A DNA stretch of 64,000 bases from Cyclobacterium xiamenense (GTDB lineage Bacteria > Bacteroidota > Bacteroidia > Cytophagales > Cyclobacteriaceae). How positions within the stretch are numbered: the stretch's first letter is position 1; every line of letters begins with the position of its first letter. The stretch covers positions 186,001 through 250,000 of the forward strand of contig NZ_WIOK01000003.1 in NCBI RefSeq assembly GCF_009467825.1, in the 5' to 3' direction. Below are positions 35,137 through 44,083 of the stretch, in pieces. Made by a program: the position numbers and the translations under genes. The notes below the pieces were generated by a model. It ran no database searches, had not been told where the DNA came from, and was given only the letters and a program-made list of their open reading frames with translations.

Positions 35137-35631
35137 TTAATTTAATTTTATATCTTTTACAAATTCCTCGACCAACTTCTTCTGCGAAGGCTCGCTGGAA
35201 AGATTTTGCCTCATCAGCTTTTCGGCGATGAGGAGCGACATCTCCGCCACCTGAATCTTCACATCTGTCAACGCAGCTTGTTTTTCTGTCTCGATCACCG
35301 CCTTGGCCTCTTCGATCATTTTAGCGCCCGCACTGGCCGCTTCACCTTTCGCGTCCTCCATTAATTTTGCTGCATATTCGTTGGCTGATCGAAGAATTTC
35401 ATCCCGCTCGATACGTGCCTCCTGAAGCAACTTCTCGTTTTCGGCTACCAAATTGGCCATTTCCATTTTGGCCTTTTGCGCCTCGTTGAGGGAGGCTTCT
35501 ATGGCCCCGTCTCGTTCTTCCAAAGCGGAAAGTATGGGTTTCCAGGCAAACTTTGCCAGCAGCAGAAACAGGATGGCAAAACCAATCGTTTGCCAGACAA
35601 TCAATCCTAAATCGGGGCTAATCAGATCCAT
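35137..35631 (-). CDS. atpF: F0 ATP synthase subunit b
   Basis: Peripheral-stalk membrane subunit, 164 residues: an N-terminal membrane helix (LIVWQTIGFAILFLLLAKF, about 10-28) followed by the conserved WKPILSALEERDGAI and a long amphipathic coiled coil rich in Ala, Glu and Lys to about 150. Only one b gene is seen, so it presumably dimerises. Separated from atpE by an 80-base gap containing a stable hairpin, the largest interruption in the F0 part of the operon. Confidence 0.94.
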   Translation of the reverse strand: MDLISPDLGLIVWQTIGFAILFLLLAKFAWKPILSALEERDGAIEASLNEAQKAKMEMANLVAENEKLLQEARIERDEILRSANEYAAKLMEDAKGEAASAGAKMIEEAKAVIETEKQAALTDVKIQVAEMSLLIAEKLMRQNLSSEPSQKKLVEEFVKDIKLN

Positions 35632-35677
35632 GGTAATTCGTGTTATGCGTGATATTGGGGTTGTTCAATTTTAAGTA

Positions 35678-35702
35678 AAGGACCGGCCTAATGCCGGTCC
35701 TT
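35678..35702 (-). promoter_or_regulatory. Intercistronic hairpin between atpE and atpF
   Basis: Perfect 10-bp stem (35678-35687 with 35693-35702) with loop CTAAT, ten bases after the atpE stop. Only TTTACTT follows on the minus strand, not a full T-run. It may partly terminate or shield the upstream message, which would favour subunit c, needed in many copies. Confidence 0.6.
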
Positions 35703-35711
35703 GTGCCTTTA

Positions 35712-35969
35712 CTAGAAAGTAAGGTTACCATTAAGTGCAATCAGCAGACAAACTACTACCGCAAACAAGGAAACCACTTCAATAAGTGCAGCGATGATCA
35801 GCATTGCTGTCTGGATTTTTCCAGCTGCCTCTGGCTGTCGTGCAATGCCTTCCATGGCTTGTCCACCGATTCTACCAATACCCAGACCTGCGCCTATCGC
35901 AACAATTCCGGCACCGATACCAGCACCCATGAGTGCAAAACCGGCAGTCAATAATAATGAAGTCAACAT
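35712..35969 (-). CDS. atpE: F0 ATP synthase subunit c
   Basis: Ring-forming proteolipid of 85 residues: two membrane hairpin helices (about 4-35 and 52-80) joined by the polar loop ARQPE at 43-47. The ion-binding carboxylate is Glu64 in [12 protein letters not shown]. The residues that mark Na+-binding rings (a Gln in helix 1 and Ser/Thr right after the Glu) are absent, so proton coupling is expected. The first helix has the close-packing G-x-G-x-G pattern ([14 protein letters not shown]). Confidence 0.96.
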   Translation of the reverse strand: MLTSLLLTAGFALMGAGIGAGIVAIGAGLGIGRIGGQAMEGIARQPEAAGKIQTAMLIIAALIEVVSLFAVVVCLLIALNGNLTF

Positions 35970-36012
35970 ACTCGTTTTTTATTTAAATTAAATTGAACAA
36001 AGAAATTTCTAA

Positions 36013-37038
36013 TTAATGATCGTGTCCGTGGTCTGCAACGGCTGCTCCGATATACATGGCCGAGAACAAGGTAAATACATATGCCTGAATGGTTGCCACC
36101 AACAGCTCGATTACATTGATAAAGACCACCATCAAGGTAGAGGCAACGCCCACTGCATAGGATTCAAAGACAAATATCAACCCAATAAAACTCAATATCA
36201 CGATGTGCCCCGCAGTAATGGCTACAAACAATCGGACAGTAAGGGCAAAGGGTTTGGTAAATAAACCGATAATTTCTACCGGTACGATGATGAGCAATAA
36301 CGGAAGCGGAACGCCAGGCGTGGCCACTACGTGCTTCCAATAGGCCCGGTTTCCGTTTAAATTGGTGACGAAAAACGTAATCATCGCCAGGGTAACCGTG
36401 ACGGCGATATTACCGGTGAGGTTTGCCGCTCCGGGAAGCAATCCCAGAAGGTTTCCTATCCAAATAAAGAAAAACAGTGATAGCAGGTAAGGCGTAAACT
36501 TTTTATACCTGGGCCCGATGTTTGGTAGGGCGATTTCGTCCCGTACGAAAATCACAATGGGCTCCACAAAGGAGGCAATCCCTCTCGGAGGGCTGTTTGG
36601 GTGTTTTTTGTAATGACTGGATGCCCCGAGCATCAGGTACAGCGTAACCCCTATCACCAAAAATAGCATGGCTACGTTTTTAGTGATGCTCAGGTCGATG
36701 AAACTTCTGCTTTCATCAACTACCTGCAACTTGTCGTGATCGTCGATGTAATAACCGGCGTGTTCGACACCAAAATGATGCGTGTCCGGGTCCACAAAGG
36801 AGGTGGAGGAAAAGAATTCGAAGCCCCTGTCTGCCGAGTAAACGATCACCGGCAACGGCAGGGTGACATGGGTATGACCGATGGTAGCAAAATGCCACTC
36901 ATGGGAATCCTTGATGTGGTGCATGATGAAACCAGTCTTGTCTTCATCTTCACCGGAGGCCGCCACCGAGGAGCCAGAAAAAGCCAGTAAAACCACTGAC
37001 ACTAAGAAACTTAACCTGATAAATTTGCGGAACATCAA
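36013..37038 (-). CDS. atpB: F0 ATP synthase subunit a
   Basis: Stator channel subunit with the two proton half-channels. The 341-residue protein has an N-terminal signal-like segment and a periplasmic His/Asp-rich domain of about 120 residues typical of Bacteroidota, then the membrane core with IGNLLGLLPGAANLTGNIAVT and the essential arginine segment KPFALTVRLFVAITAGHI, and a C-terminal helix INVIELLVATIQAYVFTLF with the conserved Glu and Gln. The extension makes it longer than proteobacterial subunits. atpE follows 43 bases downstream. Confidence 0.95.
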   Translation of the reverse strand: MMFRKFIRLSFLVSVVLLAFSGSSVAASGEDEDKTGFIMHHIKDSHEWHFATIGHTHVTLPLPVIVYSADRGFEFFSSTSFVDPDTHHFGVEHAGYYIDDHDKLQVVDESRSFIDLSITKNVAMLFLVIGVTLYLMLGASSHYKKHPNSPPRGIASFVEPIVIFVRDEIALPNIGPRYKKFTPYLLSLFFFIWIGNLLGLLPGAANLTGNIAVTVTLAMITFFVTNLNGNRAYWKHVVATPGVPLPLLLIIVPVEIIGLFTKPFALTVRLFVAITAGHIVILSFIGLIFVFESYAVGVASTLMVVFINVIELLVATIQAYVFTLFSAMYIGAAVADHGHDH

Positions 37039-37053
37039 AATATTTTTTATCGC

Positions 37054-37443
37054 CTATTTCGAATGAAGGCGCAAATTAGTTATTAAGCCGTACATATCAA
37101 ACAATAAGTACAACAAATAAATTATAAAGAAATCAATTACAAACCAAAGTATATTTTCATCCCCGGGCAATAAAATCAAAAAAACAAAGCCAATACTAAG
37201 GAGCAATCGAAGCACCGTGGTGCCCAGAATGACCGAGACTGAATGGAACATTTCGAGCCGCATCAACCGAAGCGCCAGCACCCCCGTAACCCCAGTTAAC
37301 AGAGCAAAGAAGAGTAAAACGGTCCAGAAATGTCGGTGAAACCAAGGGCCTGGAAAAAAAGCCTGCCCGAGTCCACCAAGTAACCCGAGTAAAAGGGTGA
37401 AAACAGTAATTTTGAGGATCCATTGTATCGGGGCAATATGCAT
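37054..37443 (-). CDS. Four-helix membrane protein of the atp operon
   Basis: 129-residue integral membrane protein with hydrophobic segments at about 7-26, 37-58, 68-91 and 95-115. It sits immediately before atpB, the position of the AtpI assembly factor in other bacteria, and is about the right size, but I see no diagnostic sequence match. Position suggests a role in assembling or supplying ions to the F0 part. The gap to the AtpZ-like gene is 36 bases and to atpB 15 bases, so co-transcription is likely. Confidence 0.75.
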   Translation of the reverse strand: MHIAPIQWILKITVFTLLLGLLGGLGQAFFPGPWFHRHFWTVLLFFALLTGVTGVLALRLMRLEMFHSVSVILGTTVLRLLLSIGFVFLILLPGDENILWFVIDFFIIYLLYLLFDMYGLITNLRLHSK

Positions 37444-37479
37444 GGCTAGACGATCGGAGTGTGGGTTGACGAAGGGCCC

Positions 37480-37710
37480 TTAGGTATCATCGGATTTGAG
37501 GGATTTAAAAAGCTGGTAAAAGGCGATCGCAAGGGAAAGGAAACAACCAATAAGCAGGTACAGCGGAAAAACCATGTCCGTCTTGAGGTCTACCCTATAC
37601 CCGAGGTAGGTGCCCAGTGCGATGATCGTTCCCATCTGAAAAGCGAGCCCTATGTATTTCAAAAAGCCTCGCGACTCAATTTGAGGAGGCTTGTTTTTTG
37701 GGGTTGACAT
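37480..37710 (-). CDS. AtpZ/AtpI family protein
   Basis: 76-residue membrane protein of the AtpZ/AtpI family, linked to assembly of the c-ring or to Mg2+/Ca2+ handling by F1F0. The start at the ATG 37710 is preferred to a TTG four codons upstream. Signature features are a short polar N-terminus, FLKYIGLAFQMGTIIALGTYLGYRVD and a second helix FPLYLLIGCFLSLAIAFYQLFK. It overlaps the 3' end of the bactofilin gene by 35 bases, so translation of the two is coupled, which joins the cell-shape genes upstream to the ATP synthase operon. Confidence 0.88.
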   Translation of the reverse strand: MSTPKNKPPQIESRGFLKYIGLAFQMGTIIALGTYLGYRVDLKTDMVFPLYLLIGCFLSLAIAFYQLFKSLKSDDT

Positions 37711-38095
37711 GTTCCCGGTCAATTTTCAACTGATTATTGGTCCCCATGTTACATTTCCCATTAAACTCAGCCCCGTTTTCAATGATGAGTTTCTTTGTGT
37801 AGATGTCGCCGATTATCAATGCGGTCTTTTTTAAAAATAAGGATTCTTCGCAATGAATATCCCCATTGACCTGACCTGAAATTTCCACATCGGCCGCCTT
37901 AACGTCTCCGTTAACCTTTGCCGATTCGCCGATAATGATCTTTTGCTGGGAATCCAGGGATCCTTCTACGGTCCCCTCCACGCGGATATTTCCCTGTGAA
38001 CCAATATTTCCGACGATCACCGTTCCGACGGCTACCAAATTGCTGGACGTCACCAGCTCGTTGGTATTTCTTCTATCATCCGTATTTTTTGCCAT
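37676..38095 (-). CDS. Bactofilin (polymer-forming cytoskeletal protein)
   Basis: 139-residue bactofilin. These proteins form non-polar filaments without nucleotide and position cell-wall enzymes. The core (about 22-115) is the right-handed beta-helix of repeated short strands: VGTVIVGNIGSQGNIRVEG, VEGSLDSQQKIIIGESAKV, DVKAADVEISGQVNGDI and so on, flanked by disordered polar tails. Encoded two bases after an M23 peptidase gene, a pairing known in other bacteria where the bactofilin localises the peptidase. It overlaps the AtpZ-like gene by 35 bases. Confidence 0.93.
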   Translation of the reverse strand: MAKNTDDRRNTNELVTSSNLVAVGTVIVGNIGSQGNIRVEGTVEGSLDSQQKIIIGESAKVNGDVKAADVEISGQVNGDIHCEESLFLKKTALIIGDIYTKKLIIENGAEFNGKCNMGTNNQLKIDREHVNPKKQASSN

Positions 38096-38097
38096 AA

Positions 38098-38973
38098 TTA
38101 GTCAAATGTTATGAATTCCCTGGGATCCAGGGGATTACCCCTGTACCACAATTCCAGATGCAGGTGTTGTCCCGTGCTCTGCTCGCCGGTATTTCCAATG
38201 ATGGATACGATCTCTCCTCCGCGGATGGGATCGCCTACGGCTTTCAATATTACAGAATTATGTTTGTAAATCGAAATCAATTCATTCGAATGCTGTATCC
38301 CAACTACATATCCGGTTTCAAGCGTCCATGTAGCGAGAATGACGGTCCCGTCTGCGATGGCCTTTACCGGCTCGTCCTCTCCAGCCACTACGTCTATTCC
38401 AAAATGGTTTCCCGAGGGAGAAAAGCCGTTGGTCACCACGCCTTTTACGGGGGGAAAGAAATAATTATCGGTAAATGTACTGTTGTCTAACCTTCCAAAA
38501 CCTCCTTCTTCTAGCGGAAGTGATTCAAACTCACGGATGATATCCCGGGTAGCCTCGCTACTTTTGTACAGGTCGATCCCGGATCTATCGGGCTGCTGTT
38601 CGCCTTGATTTTCCTCCGGGCTGACTTCTTCGGCAACAGGCTCCGTTTCTCCGGAAAGCACCATTTGGATGTTTCGCACGTACTGGTCCTTGGCCTCCAC
38701 CTCCACGATCAACGAATCGATGGTCTCGGACAAGGTGTAAATTCTCACCATATTTTCTGTTTCCACGTACATGGGATCAAACCAACGGGCCAGTAGCGTC
38801 TTGGACAAAAACAAGGACAACACAAAACAGGTGAGAAATAACAAGGTGAACAATAATCCAACCCGTATCTTCGTAATAGTAAAGGAAGTAATGACCGAAA
38901 AGTCCTCCTCCTTCCTGATGACAATCAGAAACTTGGTTTCAATCCAGTCGTTTATTTTCTGTTTTACGCTCAA
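38098..38973 (-). CDS. M23 family membrane-anchored peptidoglycan peptidase
   Basis: 291-residue envelope protein: short cytosolic part, one membrane helix at about 37-58, a coiled coil around 72-107, an acidic linker and a LytM/M23 domain from 170. Zinc ligands are visible as His190 and Asp194 (NHFGID) and His272 in HLHLELW, with catalytic His238 in YKHN, so an active endopeptidase is expected. The start is a TTG at 38973; no ATG precedes the conserved N-terminus. Coupled to bactofilin two bases downstream. Start codons of this gene and the divergent PorW gene meet at 38973. Confidence 0.9.
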   Translation of the reverse strand: MSVKQKINDWIETKFLIVIRKEEDFSVITSFTITKIRVGLLFTLLFLTCFVLSLFLSKTLLARWFDPMYVETENMVRIYTLSETIDSLIVEVEAKDQYVRNIQMVLSGETEPVAEEVSPEENQGEQQPDRSGIDLYKSSEATRDIIREFESLPLEEGGFGRLDNSTFTDNYFFPPVKGVVTNGFSPSGNHFGIDVVAGEDEPVKAIADGTVILATWTLETGYVVGIQHSNELISIYKHNSVILKAVGDPIRGGEIVSIIGNTGEQSTGQHLHLELWYRGNPLDPREFITFD

Positions 38974-41723
38974 TGGTATCCCTGTTTAATGCATTATCTT
39001 TTACAAAAATAGAATTTAATTCCTTTCGTTTAAATTTTTCTTTCAAAAGAACTAATTTGGACCATCAACCAACACGCGACAACTTGTACAACGCATTTAT
39101 TTCCATACTGACTGCTTTCCTCCTACTTTCAGGTTTGCTGGCCTGTTCCTCTCAAAAGGACACCTTCACCAACCGCCTGTACCATAACACAACGGCCAGG
39201 TTCAATGCCTATTATTACGCCAAAGAAAAAATTAAGGAATTGGAGAATAAACTAGCGCAGGAATACCAGGAAGATTTTTCGCAGGTGTTGCCCGTATTTT
39301 ATCCGATCGATAGCAGCATCATTGAAGCAAATGAGGAGTTGTTGGTCGAGGCCAGAGAAATGGCGTCCAAAGCGGTGGACTGGCATAAAATCAGCAAATG
39401 GGTGGATCCTTCCTATTTATTGATCGGACGAGTAGATTATTACCAGGCAAAGTTTGACGAGGCACAAAATACCTTCAAGTACCTGAATGTAAACAGCGCG
39501 CAGGACGAGGTACGCCACGAATCGCTGATTCGCTTACTGAAATCGTTCATTGATCTCCGGCAGTTTGAAGACGCGAATTTTGTGGTAGACTACCTTTCCA
39601 AAGAACCTTCCATCAGCCGGGAGAACAAAAAGTTGTTGTACACCACGCTGGCCTACTACTACGAAGCCAGGGGCGAGACGGACATGATTGTGCCTTCACT
39701 GTTTAAGGCCCTGGAGTTTACCGATGACAAAGCAGAGGCTTCCCGGATCAATTTCATTTTGGGGCAGATGTACCAACTTGCCGGCCTGGATGCCTTCGCC
39801 TACGAATACTACCAAAAATCGCTGTCCGGGAGTCCAACCTACGAACGAACCTTTTTTGCCCAATTGTATTCTCAGCAGGTGGCCGAGTTGGAAAAAAGCA
39901 AAGACCTGAAGCGTGTACGGGATTATTACGATAACTTGTATGCAGACAACAAAAACGTCGAATTTCGGGACGTGATCTTATTCGAAAAGGGTCGCTTTGA
40001 AAAAAAACAGGGAAACCTGGACGAAGCCATACGTTTGTATTCAAAAGCGGCAAAACAACCTGGAGAAAATGACCGACAAAAGGGATACATCTATGAGGAA
40101 TTGTCGGAGGTGTTTCTGAGGGAAAAAGAAGATTTTCTTAAAACCAAGTACTACCTGGACAGTGCCCTTGCAAAATTCAAAGAAACCGATCGAAATTACG
40201 CTTCCCTTGCATCACGGAAGGTGGTCTTCGATCAATATGCCGAAAACTACGAGCTGCTGACGAGAAATGACAGCCTTTTACGGCTAAGCCAACTTAGTGC
40301 AGCCGAGCAGGAGGCTTACGTGGATACGTACCTGGCCCAGGAAGAAGAACGCCTCATCCGGGAGGCCGAGGAGGCCAGCGAAAAGAAAACCACGGGAATT
40401 TTCGACAACCTGCTGGCATTTGGCGGAAGCGGCGGAGGAAGCACCTCAAGCTTTTACTGGGATAACCCGGCTGCGATCCAACGAGGCTCGCTTGAATTCA
40501 GCAGAACCTGGGGCAATCGACCGCTCTCGGATAATTGGCGGAGTAGTAACCGGGGCTTTCAGGACAATACCGATGAAACGAGCCCTTCCACCGCAGTAGA
40601 AGCCGAGGATCTTACGGAAACCTCTTCCGAAGCCTCGTTTGCCACACAACTTCCGGACAAAAGCAGCCTGCTTAGCCAAATCCCCAACGAACCGGAGACC
40701 CGGCAAAAAATGCTCGAAGAGACCGAAAATGCCTATTTTAACCTGGGTAAGCTGCTTTACTTCGACCTGAAGCGCCCTGAAACGGCCATTGCCAATCTCG
40801 AAAAATTGATCGACGAATTTCCCGAAACGCCAAAAAAGCCAGAAGCCTACTACACCTTGTACCTTGCCTCACGCGATTTGAACCGCAACCCGGAACGATA
40901 CGCGCAGTTACTAAATACCGAATTTCCCAATTCCCAGTTTACGAAATCCGTTAACAATCCAGAAGAGGTATCCGGCTCCCAGGCAAATTTCGAATCGGCC
41001 CAAAACTACAAAAAAGCCTACGCGCATTATGGTGAGGGAGAATATGCCGCCGCCCGGGGCATCATTCGGGAAACACTAAACCGATACCCCCTGAGCAAAC
41101 ATACGGACCGATTATTGCTGCTGGATATTCTCGTTGCCGGAAAGCTGGAGTCGGTAGACCAATACAAGGAACGATTGGAAGGATTTCTGCAAAATGCCCA
41201 GGACGAAAAACTACTGGAATTTGCCGGGAATCTGCTGCAGGCAGTCAGTGAAGGAGACGCGTCCGATGTACCGGAAGAGCAAACTGCCCAAATGGGGGCT
41301 GAAGATGGGTCAGGCGAAGAGGCCGAGACAGCCCCCTCCACCCCAGGCGACCTGTCTCCGTACAGCGAAAACCCCAGTCAAACCCATATCTTCATTTTAC
41401 CAATGGGCGAGGAGTTGGCGGAAAACGTTGGCAACCTAACCGCCGAATTGGAAAATTTCCATACGGCAAATTTCACCAATGAGCGCTTACGAACCGGAAC
41501 CATCGCGCTCAACCGAGAGACCAAAATTTTAATCATCAGCCCCTTTCCAAATGCTGAAAAATCCCTGGAATACCTGGATACGTTTTTAAACAGTTTTAAC
41601 AATGATTCCTTACCTGAGGAGATAAAAAATAGTAGTTTTGTGATTTCCATAGAAAATTTTCAGCAACTCAACAAACGAAAAGATCTGGAAGAATACCGGA
41701 CCTTCTATGAGCAAGCTTACTGA
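38973..41723 (+). CDS. porW: Type IX secretion accessory lipoprotein PorW/SprE
   Basis: Outer-membrane TPR lipoprotein needed for type IX secretion and gliding (PorW in Porphyromonas, SprE in Flavobacterium). Family marks are the lipobox LSGLLAC (Cys58 in this numbering), the next segment TNRLYHNTTARFNAYYYAKE, many TPR units to about 430, then SSFYWDNPAAIQRGSLEF and WGNRPLSDNWR, and a late C-terminal domain after an acidic linker. The coordinates use the only in-frame ATG, but a 57-residue leader is too long for a signal peptide; TTG codons at 39057 or 39084 are more likely real starts. PBP1A follows after eight bases. Confidence 0.9.
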   Translation: MVSLFNALSFTKIEFNSFRLNFSFKRTNLDHQPTRDNLYNAFISILTAFLLLSGLLACSSQKDTFTNRLYHNTTARFNAYYYAKEKIKELENKLAQEYQEDFSQVLPVFYPIDSSIIEANEELLVEAREMASKAVDWHKISKWVDPSYLLIGRVDYYQAKFDEAQNTFKYLNVNSAQDEVRHESLIRLLKSFIDLRQFEDANFVVDYLSKEPSISRENKKLLYTTLAYYYEARGETDMIVPSLFKALEFTDDKAEASRINFILGQMYQLAGLDAFAYEYYQKSLSGSPTYERTFFAQLYSQQVAELEKSKDLKRVRDYYDNLYADNKNVEFRDVILFEKGRFEKKQGNLDEAIRLYSKAAKQPGENDRQKGYIYEELSEVFLREKEDFLKTKYYLDSALAKFKETDRNYASLASRKVVFDQYAENYELLTRNDSLLRLSQLSAAEQEAYVDTYLAQEEERLIREAEEASEKKTTGIFDNLLAFGGSGGGSTSSFYWDNPAAIQRGSLEFSRTWGNRPLSDNWRSSNRGFQDNTDETSPSTAVEAEDLTETSSEASFATQLPDKSSLLSQIPNEPETRQKMLEETENAYFNLGKLLYFDLKRPETAIANLEKLIDEFPETPKKPEAYYTLYLASRDLNRNPERYAQLLNTEFPNSQFTKSVNNPEEVSGSQANFESAQNYKKAYAHYGEGEYAAARGIIRETLNRYPLSKHTDRLLLLDILVAGKLESVDQYKERLEGFLQNAQDEKLLEFAGNLLQAVSEGDASDVPEEQTAQMGAEDGSGEEAETAPSTPGDLSPYSENPSQTHIFILPMGEELAENVGNLTAELENFHTANFTNERLRTGTIALNRETKILIISPFPNAEKSLEYLDTFLNSFNNDSLPEEIKNSSFVISIENFQQLNKRKDLEEYRTFYEQAY
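39004..39011 (-). promoter_or_regulatory. Putative -7 element (TATTTTTG) for the M23-bactofilin-atp unit
   Basis: Exact TAnnTTTG match on the minus strand, about 30 bases before the TTG start at 38973. No clear -33 TTTG at the usual spacing. Confidence 0.4.
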
Positions 41724-41731
41724 TAACCTAT

Positions 41732-44044
41732 ATGAATACGAATAAGAAAAGTAACCGCATGCCCCTGTACACGAAAATCATCCGGTACATGTGGCTGGTT
41801 TTTATTGTGGGTTTGGTAGGGATCGTTCTCTTCATCGCTGCAGTGAATGTCAACTTTCTGGGTCTTTTTGGAGACTTGCCGGACTTTGAATCCCTGGAAA
41901 ACCCAGAAAGCGAACTGGCATCGGAGCTCTATTCGGCAGACGGCGTTTTGCTGGGAAAATACTTCCGGGAAAACCGGACACCTGTCAGCTATAACGAACT
42001 CTCCCCCAACCTGATAAACGCCCTCATCGCCACGGAGGATGTTCGCTTCGAAGACCATTCCGGAATTGATCCCAGAGGTCTGTCACGGGTGTTGGTCAAA
42101 ACCTTGCTACTCGGTCAACGGGGTGCCGGGGGAGGAAGTACGCTGAGTCAACAGACGGCAAAAAACTTGTTTAAAACCCGGACCAGGGAATCCCAGGGCC
42201 TTCTCAGCAATGTTCCCATTTTGCGCATGGTCATTATCAAAACCAAGGAATGGATCGTGGCTGCAAAACTGGAACGGGCCTATACCAAAGAAGAATTGCT
42301 TACCATGTACCTGAATACTTCCGACTTTGGTAGCAACGCCTTTGGGATCAAAACTGCCGCCGGTACATTTTTTAACAAGGAGCCAAGGGATCTGAATATC
42401 CAGGAATCCGCCACCCTGGTCGGACTTTTCAAAGCGCCCTCCTATTACAGCCCCGTGTATAATCCCGAGAATTCCAACCGGAGACGAAATACGGTACTTT
42501 CTCAGATGAATAAGTACGGGTTCATCACGCAATCCCAATTCGATAGCCTGTCCAAGCTACCCATTGAGCTGGAATACCTGGTGGAAGGACACAATGAAGG
42601 CTTGGCTACCTACTTTCGGGAAGTAGTAAAGGCTGATCTGATCCAGTGGACAAAAGAAAACCTCAAGCCCGACGGAAGCAATTACGATCTCTTTGGTGAT
42701 GGATTGCGCGTGTATACCACCATTGACAGCCGGCTTCAGAAATATGCCGAAGAGGCGGTAGCCGAACACATGCCAGAACTTCAGGCGAAATTTAGAGAAG
42801 AAATGGGTAACCGCGATCCCTGGATAGACAGCCAGGGCAGGGTAATTCCGGATTTTATTGAAAATGCAGTAAAACGAACACAGGCCTACCGAAACCTGAA
42901 ATCCCGCTACGGAGATAACGAGGATAGCATTTCCGTCAAACTCAACGAAAAGAAAAAAATGACCGTATTCTCGTACGAAAAGGGCGAAATCGATACCCTC
43001 ATGAGTACCATGGATTCTCTTCGGTATTACAAAAAATTTCTGCAAACCGGATTCGTTTCGATGGATCCACACAGTGGGCACATCAAAGCCTGGGTGGGAG
43101 GTACCAACCACAAGTATTTCAAGTACGACCATGTCAAGCAAGGCAAACGGCAGCCTGGGTCTACCTTCAAGCCCTTTGTGTATGCAGCAGCAATTGAAAA
43201 TGGGTACGGCCCCTGCTATACGGTCATCGATCAGCCGGTTGAAATCAACCAACCCGACCAACCCACCTGGCGACCGAGCAATGCCAATGGGGAATTCACC
43301 TTCGAACGCATGACCATCCGTGCTGCCATGTCCCAGTCGGTAAATTCGATCACCGCCTATATGATGAAAAAACTGAGTCCGGGCGTGGTGGTGGAGACGG
43401 CCCATCGAATTGGGATTACCAGTGAACTGGAAGAAGTACCTGCATTGGCCTTGGGCACCGTAGACGTCTCCATTATGGAAATGGTCGGATCATTTAGCAC
43501 CTTCGTCAACAAGGGAGAACACATTACTCCCATATACATCGACCGGATTGAAGACAAAAATGGCAACGTATTGCATCAGTTCATTCCGAGAAAACGCCCG
43601 GCCATGAGTGAGGAACATGCCTACATTATGGTCTACATGTTGCGGGGAGGTACAGAAGAAGAGGGCGGTACCAGTCAGGGATTGCCTCGTAACCTGCGGG
43701 ACGAAGGGAACGAAATTGGCGGCAAAACAGGGACCACACAAAATGCCTCAGATGGCTGGTACATCGGCATCACCAAAGACCTGGTCAGTGGCGTTTGGGT
43801 GGGTGGAGACGACCGTGCCATCCACTTTCGCAGTTGGCTCAACGGGCAGGGTTCCCGCACCGCCCGACCTATCTGGGCAAAATTCATGACCAAAGTGTAT
43901 GAAGACCCCAGCTTGGGTATAACCAAAGGCCCTTTCCCCAAACCGGAAAGACCCCTCAGCATCGAAATTGATTGCTCCAAATACGATCTGAATCAGGATG
44001 TATACCAGGAGTTCGATTACGATGCAACCAGCACGGATTTTTAA
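41732..44044 (+). CDS. mrcA: Penicillin-binding protein 1A (bifunctional)
   Basis: Class A PBP that polymerises glycan strands and cross-links peptides. The 770-residue protein has one membrane helix at about 18-40, a GT51 domain with ATEDVRFEDHSGIDPRGL (catalytic Glu) and GGSTLSQQTAKNLF, a long linker insertion, and a transpeptidase domain with the nucleophile motif GSTFKPF, SVNS and GKTGTTQNASDGWY. All active-site boxes are intact. It follows the PorW gene by eight bases and precedes uvrC by 39, suggesting one plus-strand unit; the tie between PorW and a PBP is positional only. Confidence 0.94.
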   Translation: MNTNKKSNRMPLYTKIIRYMWLVFIVGLVGIVLFIAAVNVNFLGLFGDLPDFESLENPESELASELYSADGVLLGKYFRENRTPVSYNELSPNLINALIATEDVRFEDHSGIDPRGLSRVLVKTLLLGQRGAGGGSTLSQQTAKNLFKTRTRESQGLLSNVPILRMVIIKTKEWIVAAKLERAYTKEELLTMYLNTSDFGSNAFGIKTAAGTFFNKEPRDLNIQESATLVGLFKAPSYYSPVYNPENSNRRRNTVLSQMNKYGFITQSQFDSLSKLPIELEYLVEGHNEGLATYFREVVKADLIQWTKENLKPDGSNYDLFGDGLRVYTTIDSRLQKYAEEAVAEHMPELQAKFREEMGNRDPWIDSQGRVIPDFIENAVKRTQAYRNLKSRYGDNEDSISVKLNEKKKMTVFSYEKGEIDTLMSTMDSLRYYKKFLQTGFVSMDPHSGHIKAWVGGTNHKYFKYDHVKQGKRQPGSTFKPFVYAAAIENGYGPCYTVIDQPVEINQPDQPTWRPSNANGEFTFERMTIRAAMSQSVNSITAYMMKKLSPGVVVETAHRIGITSELEEVPALALGTVDVSIMEMVGSFSTFVNKGEHITPIYIDRIEDKNGNVLHQFIPRKRPAMSEEHAYIMVYMLRGGTEEEGGTSQGLPRNLRDEGNEIGGKTGTTQNASDGWYIGITKDLVSGVWVGGDDRAIHFRSWLNGQGSRTARPIWAKFMTKVYEDPSLGITKGPFPKPERPLSIEIDCSKYDLNQDVYQEFDYDATSTDF

Positions 44045-44083
44045 TCTGCGGAACAATCTGTTGGATTTTACGATTCTGTCTAT

